NCBI RefSeq assembly: GCF_014256275.1
Contig: NZ_JACCFE010000002.1
Span: 558,001 to 622,000 of the forward strand
Source: Rhodococcus sp. 4CII
GTDB lineage: Bacteria > Actinomycetota > Actinomycetes > Mycobacteriales > Mycobacteriaceae
Reading direction: 5' to 3'
Length of the DNA stretch: 64,000 nucleotides
Shown: positions 41,478 through 50,467 of the stretch, in pieces
Position numbering within the stretch: position 1 is the first letter of the stretch
How the letters are laid out: the number at the start of each line of letters is the position of its first letter
Program-made: the position numbers and the translations under genes
The notes under the pieces: model-generated
What the model was told of the DNA's origin: nothing
The model's input: only the letters and a program-made list of their open reading frames with translations
Database searches by the model: none

Positions 41478-41514
41478 CTCGGAATCGCCACCTCGTGAGT
41501 GCCGATTCCGAGGT
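41478..41514 (-). terminator. Hairpin downstream of the small secreted protein gene
   Basis: CCTCGGAATCG (41478-41488) pairs with CGATTCCGAGG (41504-41514), with an additional CAC/GTG step inside. It lies 32 nt past the stop of the 41547-41852 gene. Confidence 0.7.
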
Positions 41515-41546
41515 CTCGTCACGAAGAAACGACCGGTCGGGGCCAC

Positions 41547-41852
41547 TCACCCCCAGGGAAGGCCGGGGCCACCTCCTCCACCGAAGTCGTAGCCTCCGAC
41601 GTTGGCTCCGCCGGGTCCGGCCTTGACACCGTCCACGGCGATCGGTCCGACGTGGGGGCCGCCGATGTCGACGTTTCCGCCCTGAGCGTTCGGTCCGGGA
41701 GCGACGGTGGCGACGGAGGGATCGGACGAGGGGGCATCCGCGTCCGGGGCGGCGGACGCGATGCCTGCGCCGGCAGCGAGAACGAAGCATACTGCCGCGA
41801 CGGTGGCACCCGTGCGTGTCAGCAGGGTGGAGAATTCGAATGAAACCGGCAT
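41547..41852 (-). CDS. Small secreted glycine-rich protein
   Basis: This 101-aa protein has a signal peptide (residues 1-35, ...TVAAVCFVLAAGAGIASAA) and a mature part of about 65 residues rich in glycine, proline and asparagine (APGPNAQGGNVDIGGPHVGP). The ATG at 41852 has AAAGG 6 nt upstream. There are no cysteines in the mature part. It is arranged as the second of two adjacent glycine-rich secreted genes, each followed by a hairpin. Function unknown. Confidence 0.65.
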   Translation of the reverse strand: MPVSFEFSTLLTRTGATVAAVCFVLAAGAGIASAAPDADAPSSDPSVATVAPGPNAQGGNVDIGGPHVGPIAVDGVKAGPGGANVGGYDFGGGGGPGLPWG

Positions 41853-41904
41853 GGGAAACCTTTCGCAAAACGGTGGCGCCGGGGAGGCGGGGAGGGCAGT
41901 CCGG

Positions 41905-41946
41905 GTGCCGAGGGGCCGGCACCCGCAGGTGACGGCCCCTCGGCAC
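41905..41946 (-). terminator. Hairpin downstream of the larger glycine-rich gene
   Basis: GTGCCGAGGGGCC (41905-41917) pairs perfectly with GGCCCCTCGGCAC (41934-41946) around a 16-nt loop, 31 nt past the stop of the 41978-42391 gene. Confidence 0.7.
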
Positions 41947-41977
41947 TGTTCAGTGAGATCGAGCGATCACGACTCGG

Positions 41978-42391
41978 TCACCAGCAGATGACGAACCCGC
42001 AGTTCTGGGTGTTGTCCGTGGTGGTCGTGTCGCCCGCACCCGCGCCTCCGTTGGCGTTGCCGCCGTTGGCGTCACCGGCGTTGCCGCCGTTGGCATCTCC
42101 GGCGGCGCCGCCGTTGCCGCCGTTGCCACCGTTGCCGGCGTTCTGGGGCCCGGTCGTGGTGCCTGGACTGCCGATGACCGGCCCGCCGAGAACGACGTTG
42201 CCACCGGCGCCGTTGCCTCCGGCGCCTCCGGCGCCGCCCTGCGAGGTGCCACCGTTACCGCCCTGAGAGGTCCCGCCCGGGGCGGTGCCGCCGTTGCCGC
42301 CGGGATCTGCAGAGGCGATTCCCGCTCCCGCGGTGAGTGCGAATCCCGCGATCGCCAGAGCGGAAAGGGTGCGCTTGAGGGTGTGTGCCAT
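41978..42391 (-). CDS. Secreted glycine/asparagine-rich protein with PE_PGRS-like composition
   Basis: This 137-aa protein has a signal peptide (MAHTLKRTLSALAIAGFALTAGAGIASA) and a mature part built from GGNGG/GGAGG and NGGNA repeats (about residues 30-125), ending in a short tail TQNCGFVICW with two cysteines. A GGGAG site lies 8 nt before the ATG. Repeats of this style suggest a cell-surface or extracellular protein, loosely like mycobacterial glycine-rich proteins, without the PE domain. The CxxxxC tail could allow crosslinking. Function unknown. Confidence 0.65.
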   Translation of the reverse strand: MAHTLKRTLSALAIAGFALTAGAGIASADPGGNGGTAPGGTSQGGNGGTSQGGAGGAGGNGAGGNVVLGGPVIGSPGTTTGPQNAGNGGNGGNGGAAGDANGGNAGDANGGNANGGAGAGDTTTTDNTQNCGFVICW

Positions 42392-42527
42392 GTGTGAATC
42401 TCCCTGTGTGGGTGGGGGTTTTGCTTGCCACATAAGAATGCGGTCTCCGCACCCACCGAAACAGGTACCCCAGGGGGAGCAACCGGCACCCCGAGGGATG
42501 CCCCCTCCCCACCCTGAAGAACCCTCG

Positions 42528-44258
42528 CTACGGCCGCATCTCGTACGCGCCGTCATAGGCTTCCGCCTGCGCCCACACCCGCGTGAATCGCTCGGCGTCG
42601 ACCACCGGGCGGCGTATCGCGCCGAGCGCCCACTTCTGCTGCGCCTCGGTGGCAGACGATTTGCCGTGCAGCGCAACGGCGTAGCCGGAGAAGTCGCGGA
42701 TCTGGAAGTCGAAGATCTGATCGATCAGATCGCGGTCGATGCCGGCGATCGCGGCCTGCTCGAGGATCAGGTGCCCGTAGACGACGAGAGAGAACAGGTG
42801 CCCGAGGTCGAGCAGGAAGTCGAGGTCCTTCTGCTGGCCCGCGTCGGGCGGAGCGGTGGTGAGCAGTTCCCGGAGGGCGGTCGCCTGTTCGTGGAACCGG
42901 GCCACGTTGGGGACGTCCGAGTGCGCCTCGTAAGTCGTCGTCCAGTCGTGGAACCGGATCTTGCCCGCACCGCGGGTCGGGCCCTGAGCCCAGAAGAAGG
43001 CGTCGTCGGCGGAGTCGAGCCGGGGGCCGATCTCCGGGTACTCCGCCGGATTCAGCAGGTAGTTCGGCATGAACTTGAGGATGAGGCCGACGTTGACGTG
43101 CACCGTGCCCTCGAGCTTGGGCAGGGTGCCGATCAGCTGGGCGGCCTCCCGGAAGTAAGTGTTCTTCTCGTACCCCTTCGCCGCGATCACGTCGTGCAGC
43201 AGCGCGATCACCTTCTCCCCCTCCGAGGTGACCTTCGCCTTCGTCATCGGATTGAACAGGAGGTACCGGCGGTCGTCGAGACTCGCGCTGCGGAAGTAGT
43301 CGACGGAGCGTGCGCTGAACAACTTCATCGCGATCAGCCGGCTGTAGGCGTCGACGAAGTTCCCCCGCACGTGCGCGAAGTCGGTGACAGGGTTGCCGTA
43401 CAGAATCCTGTTGTGCGCGTGGGTGATCGCCTCGTAGAAGGCGTGTTCGGAGATGCCGATGGAGCCGGTGCACAGGTTGAACTTGCCGACGTTCACCGTG
43501 TTCAGTGCCGCCTCGAACGCCGCGACCCCGGTATGGAGGATGTCCTCCTCCCGCACCGGGTAGTCGTCGAGCCGGAACGTACTGACGTACATCTGGCCGT
43601 GCACCACGTTGCCCCGCAGGTGGTATGCGGGATGGCGACTGTCCGCGACGAAGAAGACGTACCCGTCGCTCCCGTCGACGTCGGTGCGCCGACCGAACAC
43701 CGACACCATGCCCGCGACGTTGCCGTTGCCGATGTAGTACTTGTCACCGGTCGCGGTGAACGCGAGATCCGGGTCGCCCTCGGCAGGTGTCAGCAGCATG
43801 TCCGTCGAATAGACGTCCGCGCCGTGCTCCTTCTCCGACAGACCGAAGGCGAGCACCCCGCCGTCGTCCAGGAGCCGTGCAGCGCGGTCCTTCGCGGCGC
43901 GGTTCTCGCTCATCCAGATGGGGCCGAGACCCAGGATGGTGACCTGCCACGCGTACCAGTACGCCAGACCGTAGAACCCGAAGATCTCGCTGAGGGCGGC
44001 GTTGCGCGCGGCGTCCCAGCGCTTGTCCGGATTGCCGCCCGCGAGTTCGGCAGGGGTGAGGAACGTGGCGAACAGTTTCTCGCGTGCGACGAACTCGAGG
44101 AAGTCGTCGGGCCAGACGGCGGCCAGATCGTCCTCGAGCAGCTGCTTCTTACCCCGCGCCTCGAACCAGTCGATCAGCGCCCGCAGCAGTCTGCGCGTCT
44201 CCGGATCGAAATGTTCGGGATCGTAGGAGGTCGGATCGAACAGCAGGGAGTTCGCCAC
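42528..44258 (-). CDS. Acyl-CoA dehydrogenase family protein
   Basis: This 576-aa protein resembles the longer, acyl-CoA dehydrogenase/oxidase-like family found in actinobacteria: a helical N-terminal domain, a FAD-binding middle with FGLSEKEHGAD and YIGNGNVAGMVSVFG, and a C-terminal helical domain. The catalytic Glu position of classical ACADs was not located with confidence. The start is GTG with AAAGG 7 nt upstream. The upstream region forms a large inverted repeat covering that site. It is transcribed alone. Confidence 0.85.
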   Translation of the reverse strand: MANSLLFDPTSYDPEHFDPETRRLLRALIDWFEARGKKQLLEDDLAAVWPDDFLEFVAREKLFATFLTPAELAGGNPDKRWDAARNAALSEIFGFYGLAYWYAWQVTILGLGPIWMSENRAAKDRAARLLDDGGVLAFGLSEKEHGADVYSTDMLLTPAEGDPDLAFTATGDKYYIGNGNVAGMVSVFGRRTDVDGSDGYVFFVADSRHPAYHLRGNVVHGQMYVSTFRLDDYPVREEDILHTGVAAFEAALNTVNVGKFNLCTGSIGISEHAFYEAITHAHNRILYGNPVTDFAHVRGNFVDAYSRLIAMKLFSARSVDYFRSASLDDRRYLLFNPMTKAKVTSEGEKVIALLHDVIAAKGYEKNTYFREAAQLIGTLPKLEGTVHVNVGLILKFMPNYLLNPAEYPEIGPRLDSADDAFFWAQGPTRGAGKIRFHDWTTTYEAHSDVPNVARFHEQATALRELLTTAPPDAGQQKDLDFLLDLGHLFSLVVYGHLILEQAAIAGIDRDLIDQIFDFQIRDFSGYAVALHGKSSATEAQQKWALGAIRRPVVDAERFTRVWAQAEAYDGAYEMRP

Positions 44259-44264
44259 AGCAGG

Positions 44265-44311
44265 CCTTTCGTCCGGACGTGTCAGGCCAAGCTAACAGTC
44301 CGGACGAAAGG
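44265..44311. promoter_or_regulatory. 14-bp inverted repeat covering the ribosome-binding site of the acyl-CoA dehydrogenase gene
   Basis: CCTTTCGTCCGGAC (44265-44278) is perfectly inverted at 44298-44311, 19 bp apart, and each arm holds the palindrome GTCCGGAC. The near arm contains the AAAGG site. It may be a dual operator, an SD-masking hairpin or the proS terminator. Confidence 0.6.
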
Positions 44312-44326
44312 AATGGGGCGGTTTGA

Positions 44327-46072
44327 TCAGCCCTTGACGGTCTGGACGATCTCGGTCAGCGCCGACTCGGCGGCCACCTCGCGACTCTCGCCGGTGAAGC
44401 GGTCGCGGACCTCCACCTTGCCCTCGCTCCACCCGCGGCCGACGACCACGACCAGCGGAACACCGAGCAGTTCGGAATCCTTGAACTTCACACCCGGCGA
44501 CGCCTTGCGATCGTCGAGGATCACCTCGAGTCCGGCCTTGTCGAGCTCGGCGGCGAGACCCTCGGCCCCTTCCCGGGCGGTGTCGTCCTTGTTGGCGATC
44601 ACCACGTGCACGTCTGCAGGCGACACCTCGGCAGGCCAGCGCAGACCCTTGTCGTCGTGATGCTGCTCCGCGATCACGGCGACGAGGCGCGAGACACCGA
44701 CGCCGTAGGAGCCCATGGTGGGGCGGACGGGCTTGCCGTTCTCGCCGAGCACGTCCACGGAGAACACGTCGGTGTACTTGCGGCCGAGCTGGAAGACGTG
44801 CCCGATCTCGATGCCCCGGGCCGCGACCAGTTCACCGGCACCGTCGGGCGACGGGTCGCCGCCGCGGACCTCGGCGGCCTCGATGGTGCCGTCCGGGACG
44901 AAGTCGCGGCCCGCCACCAGCCCGACCACGTGCTTGCCCTTCTCGTCGGCTCCGGTGATCCAGCTGGTGCCGTCCACGATCCGGGGGTCGACGAGGTAGC
45001 GAACTCCGTTGGCTTGCAGCGCCTTCGGTCCGACGTAGCCCTTGACCAGGAACGGGTTGGCCTCGAAGTCGGCCTCGGTGAGCAGTTCGAATTCCGCGGG
45101 CTCGAGCGAGGCGCCGAGGCGCTTGTCGTCCACCTCGCGGTCGCCGGGAACACCGATGCCGAGCAGTTCCCACTTGCCACCCGGCTGCCGCGTCTTGACC
45201 AGGAGGTTCTTCAGGGTGTCCGAGGCGGTGACCGTCCGGCCGAGATCGGCGTCGTTCGCCCACGCGACGAGCGTCGCGATCGTGGGGGTGTCCGGCGTGT
45301 CGTACACCTGCGCGGCGGGCAGTCCGTCGAACGGAATGGGTTCGGGAGCCAGCGTCTTCACGGCCTCCACGTTGGCGGCGTAGCCGGACTCCAGGCAGCG
45401 GACGTACGTGTCCTCACCGATCTCGCTCTCGGCGAGGAACTCCTCCGAAGCGCTGCCGCCCATCGCACCGGACGTCGCCGACACGATGACGTATTTGACG
45501 CCGAGCCGGGCGAAGATCTTTTCGTAGGCGTCGCGGTGCGCCTGGTACGACTCGGTGAGGCCCTCGTCGGTGAGGTCGAACGAGTACGAATCCTTCATGA
45601 TGAACTCGCGGCCGCGGAGGATGCCGGCCCGCGGGCGCTCCTCGTCGCGGTACTTGGTCTGCACCTGGTACAGGGTGACCGGGAAATCCTTGTACGAGTT
45701 GTACTCACCCTTGACGGTCAGCGCGAACAACTCCTCGTGGGTGGGGCCGAGCAGATAATCGCCACCCTTGCGGTCCTTCAGGCGGAACAGTCCGTCGCCG
45801 TACTCGGTCCACCGGTTGGAAGCCTCGTACGGTTCCCGCGGCAGCAGGGCGGGCAGGGAGATCTCCTGCGCGCCGATCGCGTTCATCTCTTCCCGCACTA
45901 CCCGCTCGACCTCGCGGAGCACCCGCAGACCCAGCGGCAGCCACGAATAGACGCCGGGCGCGATACGGCGCACGTAACCGGCGCGGACCAGCAGCTTGTG
46001 GCTGGGGACCTCGGCGTCGGCGGGGTCGTCGCGCAGAGTGCGGAGGAACAGGTGGGACAGGCGGGTAATCAC
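44327..46072 (-). CDS. proS: Prolyl-tRNA synthetase
   Basis: This 581-aa class II synthetase charges tRNA-Pro. It shows motif 1, the TxE motif (GPTHEELFALT), motif 2 region (KYRDEERPRAGILRGREFIMKDSYSFD), the editing (INS) domain between residues about 220-400 with LVAGRDFVPDG, and a C-terminal anticodon-binding domain. The presence of the insertion places it in the bacterial type that also edits Ala-tRNA-Pro. It is the M. tuberculosis Rv2845c counterpart. Confidence 0.96.
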   Translation of the reverse strand: MITRLSHLFLRTLRDDPADAEVPSHKLLVRAGYVRRIAPGVYSWLPLGLRVLREVERVVREEMNAIGAQEISLPALLPREPYEASNRWTEYGDGLFRLKDRKGGDYLLGPTHEELFALTVKGEYNSYKDFPVTLYQVQTKYRDEERPRAGILRGREFIMKDSYSFDLTDEGLTESYQAHRDAYEKIFARLGVKYVIVSATSGAMGGSASEEFLAESEIGEDTYVRCLESGYAANVEAVKTLAPEPIPFDGLPAAQVYDTPDTPTIATLVAWANDADLGRTVTASDTLKNLLVKTRQPGGKWELLGIGVPGDREVDDKRLGASLEPAEFELLTEADFEANPFLVKGYVGPKALQANGVRYLVDPRIVDGTSWITGADEKGKHVVGLVAGRDFVPDGTIEAAEVRGGDPSPDGAGELVAARGIEIGHVFQLGRKYTDVFSVDVLGENGKPVRPTMGSYGVGVSRLVAVIAEQHHDDKGLRWPAEVSPADVHVVIANKDDTAREGAEGLAAELDKAGLEVILDDRKASPGVKFKDSELLGVPLVVVVGRGWSEGKVEVRDRFTGESREVAAESALTEIVQTVKG

Positions 46073-46128
46073 GGGATACCAGAATAGTCGGCTGGGACCG
46101 CGGCGGACGCGTCGGTAGGGTTTCGTGC

Positions 46129-46872
46129 GTGCTGGTGCTACTTCCCCCCTCCGAAACCAAGTCCGACGGCGGCGCCGACGCGCCCCTCGACCTGGCCGAG
46201 CTGTCCATGCCGCAGCTCACCGAAACCCGCGAAATGCTGGTCCAGGCGCTGGTCACGCTGGCCGCGGATGTGGAGGCGTCGCAGGTCGCGCTCGGCCTCG
46301 GCCCCACCCAGGCCGACGAGATCGAACGGAACGCCAAACTGTGGGTCTCCCCCACCCGCCCCGCGCTCGCGCGCTACACCGGCGTGCTGTTCGACGCGCT
46401 CGACGCCAGATCGTTCACCAAGGCACAGAAATCCAAGGCGCAGTCGCGGCTGGCGATGGGATCCGCACTGTTCGGCGCGGTCCGCGCGGACGATCTGATT
46501 CCCGCCTACCGGTTGTCGGGCGGATCGAAGCTCCCCGGGCTCGGCACCCTCCGGGCGTTGTGGAAGCCGGAACTCAGCCGGGCGATCACCGCCGAAGCGG
46601 ACGGTCTCGTCGTCGACCTGCGGTCGGGGACGTACCAGCAACTCGGACCGATTCCCGACGCCGTGATCGCCACCGTGCTCACCGAGAAGCCGGACGGCAC
46701 CCGCACCGTCGTCAGCCACTTCAACAAGCATCACAAGGGTCTGCTGGCCCGTGCGCTGACGATCTCGCGCGCCGAACCGGACGACGTCCGCGGTGTGGCA
46801 CGAGTGGCGTCGAAGGCGGGGCTCCGGGTCGAGGTGGTGTCGGAGCGCGAACTGATCATCCTCACCGACTGA
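46129..46872 (+). CDS. yaaA: YaaA-family peroxide stress protein
   Basis: This 247-aa protein matches the YaaA/DUF328 family: MLVLLPPSETKSDGG, RYTGVLFDALDA, SALFGAVRADDLIPAYRLSGGSKLP and SHFNKHHKGLLARALT. In E. coli YaaA lowers intracellular free iron and protects DNA during peroxide stress. It is divergent from proS and ends in a long perfect hairpin shared with the convergent universal stress gene. Confidence 0.9.
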   Translation: MLVLLPPSETKSDGGADAPLDLAELSMPQLTETREMLVQALVTLAADVEASQVALGLGPTQADEIERNAKLWVSPTRPALARYTGVLFDALDARSFTKAQKSKAQSRLAMGSALFGAVRADDLIPAYRLSGGSKLPGLGTLRALWKPELSRAITAEADGLVVDLRSGTYQQLGPIPDAVIATVLTEKPDGTRTVVSHFNKHHKGLLARALTISRAEPDDVRGVARVASKAGLRVEVVSERELIILTD

Positions 46873-46920
46873 CCTGTGAGTACTTGTCACCCGCGGGGGC
46901 GGTTGACAAGTACTCACAGG
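46873..46920. terminator. Long perfect hairpin between yaaA and the universal stress gene
   Basis: CCTGTGAGTACTTGTCA (46873-46889) is perfectly repeated in inverse at 46904-46920 with a 14-nt GC-rich loop. It abuts the yaaA stop and ends 4 nt before the universal stress gene stop. Confidence 0.85.
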
Positions 46921-46924
46921 CGCG

Positions 46925-47317
46925 TCAGCGCACGTCGGGCTTGACGGCCAGCACCGGTTTGCGGCAGGACAGCAGCAGTCGCTGGGCGGTGCTGCCCATC
47001 AGCAGTTTCCCGACGGGGGTGCGGTCGCGGATGCCGATGACCAGGAGCTCGGCGTTCGGCGCCGTCATCGCCTCGAGGATCACGTCGACGGTCTCGTCCC
47101 CCACGATCTGCCGGACCTCGTGGTCGACGCCGCTCGCCGACAGCGTGCCTTCGAGTTCCTGGAGCTGCGCATTGTCGGCGAACGACTGGTCGGCGAGGGA
47201 GTCGCCCTTCGACGTGTTGATCACGAGCAGCGACGTCCCGCGCAGCTGCGCCTCCGCGACGCCGTGGTCGAGGGCCGCTCCCCCGAACTGGTCGGGGGTG
47301 TATCCGACGACGATCAT
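46925..47317 (-). CDS. Universal stress protein (UspA-like)
   Basis: This 130-aa single UspA domain starts MIVVGYTPDQFGGAALDHG and carries GIRDRTPVGKLLMGSTAQRLLLSCRKPVLAVKP, with the nucleotide-binding G-x-G-x-G(S/T)-type glycine pattern. Such proteins bind ATP or AMP and modulate stress responses. Its ATG overlaps the tctA stop by 4 nt (ATGA), so it belongs to the tricarboxylate transporter operon and may link uptake to energy status. Confidence 0.88.
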   Translation of the reverse strand: MIVVGYTPDQFGGAALDHGVAEAQLRGTSLLVINTSKGDSLADQSFADNAQLQELEGTLSASGVDHEVRQIVGDETVDVILEAMTAPNAELLVIGIRDRTPVGKLLMGSTAQRLLLSCRKPVLAVKPDVR

Positions 47318-48873
47318 GCGTGTGCCTTCTCTCTGGTGTCGGTGGAGCCGCCGCCGGCCGGTCCGTCCGGGAAATCGGGCGCCGCGACCGGGTAGTGCGA
47401 GCGGACGACCTTGGCGACGAGGGGTGCGATGAGGAGCACTGCGATCACGAGGTAGACGATGATCGCGACGGGCTCGGTGAACAGGCTGCCCCAGTCGCCG
47501 CCACCGAGTTGCAGGCTCTGCCGCAGCTGCCGTTCGATGCGCGGCCCGAGGATGACGCCGATGATGAGCGGCAGCACCGGTAGCCCGAACCTGCGCATCA
47601 TCAGACCCATCAGCCCGAACGTCAGCAGCAGCGCGAGGTCGAGCCACTGGAGATTGACGGCGAATGCGCCCAGTGCGGCGAAGAACAGGATTCCGGCGTA
47701 GAGGTAGGGACGCGGGGTGCGGAGCAGCTTCGCCCACAGCGGCGCGAGCGGCAGGTTGAGCACCAGCAGCAGGAAGTTGCCGATGAACAGGCTCGCGATC
47801 AGCGTCCAGATCAGGAGCGGTTCCTTCTCGAACAGAGTCGGGCCCGGCTGGATTCCGTACGACACGAACGCCGTCAGCATGACCGCGGCCGTCGCGTTGG
47901 TCGGCAGGCCCAGCGACAGCATCGGCACGAGTGTGCCTGCCGCCGAAGCGTTGTTGGCGGCCTCGGGCCCGGCGACACCTTCGATGGCGCCCTTGCCGAA
48001 TTCGTCCTTGTGCTTCGACAGCTTCTTCTCGGTGATGTAGGAGAGGAAGGTGGGCAGTTCGGCGCCGCCTGCGGGGAGCGCACCGAAAGGGAATCCGTAG
48101 GCGGTGCCCCGCAACCACGGTTTCCACGAACGCTTCCAGTCGCTCTTGCCCATCCACGGCCTGCCGACCGGGATGACCTCTGCCGGTCGGCGACGGAGGT
48201 GCGCGGCCACCCAGAGTGCCTCACCCAGTGCGAACACGGCGACCGCGACGACGACGATGTCGATCCCGTCGGACAGCTGCGGGATGCCGAACGTGGCACG
48301 CGGCTGACCGGTGAGGAAGTCGATGCCGACGAGGCCGATCGCGAGACCGAGCAGCAGGGAAATGCAGCCGCGGAGCTTCGAGGTTCCGAGGACGGCCGTG
48401 ACGGCCACGAGAGCGAGCAGCATGATGGCGAGGTAGGACGGCGCGCCGAGGGTGACGGCGAAACTCGACACCATCGGTGCGAACAGCACCAGGAGCATCG
48501 TGCCGATCGACCCGGCGACGAACGATCCGATCGCGGCGGTCGCCAGGGCCTGCGCGGCCCTGCCGGCCTTGGCCATCTTGTTGCCCTCGATCGCCGTGAT
48601 CACCGACGACGATTCGCCCGGCGTGTTCAGCAGGATCGACGTCGTCGACCCGCCGTACATGCCGCCGTAGTAGATGCCGGCGAACATGATGAACGCGGCA
48701 CTCGGGCTGACGTTGTACGTGACGGGAAGCAACAGGGCCACGGTCATGGCCGGCCCGATACCCGGGAGCACGCCGACGGCCGTGCCCAGCAGGACACCGA
48801 TGCACGCGTAGAGCAGGTTCATGGGGGTGGCCGCCTGCTCGAACCCTTGCAGCAGCCAGTTCAAGTTGTCCAT
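47314..48873 (-). CDS. tctA: Tripartite tricarboxylate transporter, large membrane subunit (TctA)
   Basis: This 519-aa membrane protein of the TctA family has about 12 helices and the conserved GIGPAMTVALLLP and YGGSTTSILLNTPGESSSV motifs, plus AGPEAANNASAAGTLVPMLSLGLP in the second half. With TctB and TctC it makes a secondary transporter for di- or tricarboxylates. The ATG at 48873 is 1 nt after the tctB stop. Which acid is carried is not predicted. Confidence 0.93.
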   Translation of the reverse strand: MDNLNWLLQGFEQAATPMNLLYACIGVLLGTAVGVLPGIGPAMTVALLLPVTYNVSPSAAFIMFAGIYYGGMYGGSTTSILLNTPGESSSVITAIEGNKMAKAGRAAQALATAAIGSFVAGSIGTMLLVLFAPMVSSFAVTLGAPSYLAIMLLALVAVTAVLGTSKLRGCISLLLGLAIGLVGIDFLTGQPRATFGIPQLSDGIDIVVVAVAVFALGEALWVAAHLRRRPAEVIPVGRPWMGKSDWKRSWKPWLRGTAYGFPFGALPAGGAELPTFLSYITEKKLSKHKDEFGKGAIEGVAGPEAANNASAAGTLVPMLSLGLPTNATAAVMLTAFVSYGIQPGPTLFEKEPLLIWTLIASLFIGNFLLLVLNLPLAPLWAKLLRTPRPYLYAGILFFAALGAFAVNLQWLDLALLLTFGLMGLMMRRFGLPVLPLIIGVILGPRIERQLRQSLQLGGGDWGSLFTEPVAIIVYLVIAVLLIAPLVAKVVRSHYPVAAPDFPDGPAGGGSTDTREKAHA

Positions 48874-48874
48874 G

Positions 48875-49414
48875 TCAGAGGATTCCGTCCAGAATGCCTG
48901 CGGGCAGCGGGATTCCGAGCCCGACGTAGAACGCGTAGAAGCTGCCGAATCCGAGCACCGCGCCGATCGCGATGTTGCGGACCCAGTGCCGGCTGCCGAG
49001 GATCGTGGCCGCACCGGCGAACAGGAACGTTCCGACGATCGCCCAGCCGAGGAGGTCGATCAGGGCGATGGTGGCGACGAACAGCGCCACGAGCAGTCCG
49101 ACGGTCCGCCAGTCACCCGACGAATCGAGGTCGACGTCCTCGCCGCCGTCGGCTTCACCGGTCGACCCGCGCAGGATCGCGACGCCGAGCGCCACGGCGA
49201 CGACCACCAGGCCGCCTCCGATGACGAGCGGGAACAGCCGCGGCCCCACCGGGTCGACCTTCGCGAAGCCCTCGCTGAGCGACAGCGCGTCGACGATGAG
49301 GAACACCCCGACGGCCACCATCACGGCGCAGACGACGAACTGCGCGAGGTCTCGCCGCTTCGGGGCCGAGGCCGCGTCCGCCGCGGCGGCGGACGGTTCG
49401 ACGGGGGCGCTCAT
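48875..49414 (-). CDS. tctB: Tripartite tricarboxylate transporter, small membrane subunit (TctB)
   Basis: This 179-aa protein has four predicted membrane helices, the size and pattern of TctB. The third helix region includes WRTVGLLVALFVATIALIDLLG. It is placed between tctC and tctA on the same strand, with a 4-nt overlap to tctC (ATGA). Confidence 0.88.
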   Translation of the reverse strand: MSAPVEPSAAAADAASAPKRRDLAQFVVCAVMVAVGVFLIVDALSLSEGFAKVDPVGPRLFPLVIGGGLVVVAVALGVAILRGSTGEADGGEDVDLDSSGDWRTVGLLVALFVATIALIDLLGWAIVGTFLFAGAATILGSRHWVRNIAIGAVLGFGSFYAFYVGLGIPLPAGILDGIL

Positions 49415-50400
49415 GTCAGCCCCAATTCGGCCAGGGTGGACGAGACCCGCTCGTCCTGGTCCCGGAGGAACTGCTCGAACTCCGGTCCCGTCGTGAAGGC
49501 GTCACTCCAACCGTTCTTCACCAGGGCCTCCTTCCATTCCGGTGTGTCGTGCAACTTTTCGAGCGCCTCGACCATGTCCGCCTTGGCGCCGTCGGACAGT
49601 CCGGGCGGGGCGAGCACTCCCCGCCAGTTGGTGAACGTCAGGTCCACTCCGGCCTCGGTGAGGGTCGGCGCGTCGATGCCCTCGACCCGCTCGTTCCCGG
49701 ACACGGCGAGCACCCGCACCTGGCCGGCCTCGATCTGGTCGACGTACTCACCGAGTCCCGATGTGCCCGCGGTGATCTTCTGGCCGAGGAGGGCGGTCAG
49801 AAGGTCGCCGCCGCCGTCGTAGGACACGTAGTTCACCGAGTTCGGGTCCACTCCGACCGCGCGCGCCGTCTCCATCGGAAACAGGTGATCCGGTCCGCCG
49901 GGCGAGGAACCGCCGCCGATGGTGATCGATGCCGGGTCGGCGCGCCACGCGGCGACGAAGTCGTCGATGGTCTGGAACGGTGAATCCGCGGGCACGAGAA
50001 TGCCTTCCTGCTCCTCGACCACCTTGGCCAGGGCGGTGGCGTCGGATACCCGCGCGCTGGACCCGTTGGTGTACCCGGCGCCGACGACGCCCAGGCCCAT
50101 CATCATCATGAGGTCGTCGTTGCCGGCCTCGTTCATCAGCCTGGCCATCGCGACGGTTCCACCGGCGCCGATGACGTTGAACACTTCGACGCGGCCGGTG
50201 ATGCCCTCGTCTTCCATGATCTTCACCGCGGTCCGCGCCGTGAGGTCGTAGCCGCCACCCGGACTGTTCGGGACCATCATCCGCACCCTGTGCAGACCCT
50301 CGTCGTCGCCGCGGGTGACACCGCAGCCGGCCACGAGGAGACCTACGAGCGCAAGCAGGAGCAGCGCGCGTACGCTGCTCCCGCTACCTGTTCTCGACAT
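49411..50400 (-). CDS. tctC: Tripartite tricarboxylate transporter substrate-binding lipoprotein (TctC)
   Basis: This 329-aa Bug/TctC-family solute-binding protein is a lipoprotein: signal segment VRALLLLALVGLL and lipobox VAGC (Cys26). The mature part shows PNSPGGGYDLTAR, the ligand-contact region, and VFNVIGAGGTVAM. The ATG at 50400 has GGGGAACG just upstream. It is the first gene of a tctC-tctB-tctA-usp operon and faces the CitA-type kinase gene divergently. Confidence 0.92.
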   Translation of the reverse strand: MSRTGSGSSVRALLLLALVGLLVAGCGVTRGDDEGLHRVRMMVPNSPGGGYDLTARTAVKIMEDEGITGRVEVFNVIGAGGTVAMARLMNEAGNDDLMMMMGLGVVGAGYTNGSSARVSDATALAKVVEEQEGILVPADSPFQTIDDFVAAWRADPASITIGGGSSPGGPDHLFPMETARAVGVDPNSVNYVSYDGGGDLLTALLGQKITAGTSGLGEYVDQIEAGQVRVLAVSGNERVEGIDAPTLTEAGVDLTFTNWRGVLAPPGLSDGAKADMVEALEKLHDTPEWKEALVKNGWSDAFTTGPEFEQFLRDQDERVSSTLAELGLT

Positions 50401-50467
50401 CGTTCCCCATTTCGCCATGAATGTGATCTTCGGCAATACTGGACCCGACCGGTGATGCACGTCACCT

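Noticed and set aside
42285..44660. A 791-codon plus-strand frame opposite the acyl-CoA dehydrogenase gene
   Set aside because: Antisense shadow running over gene boundaries.
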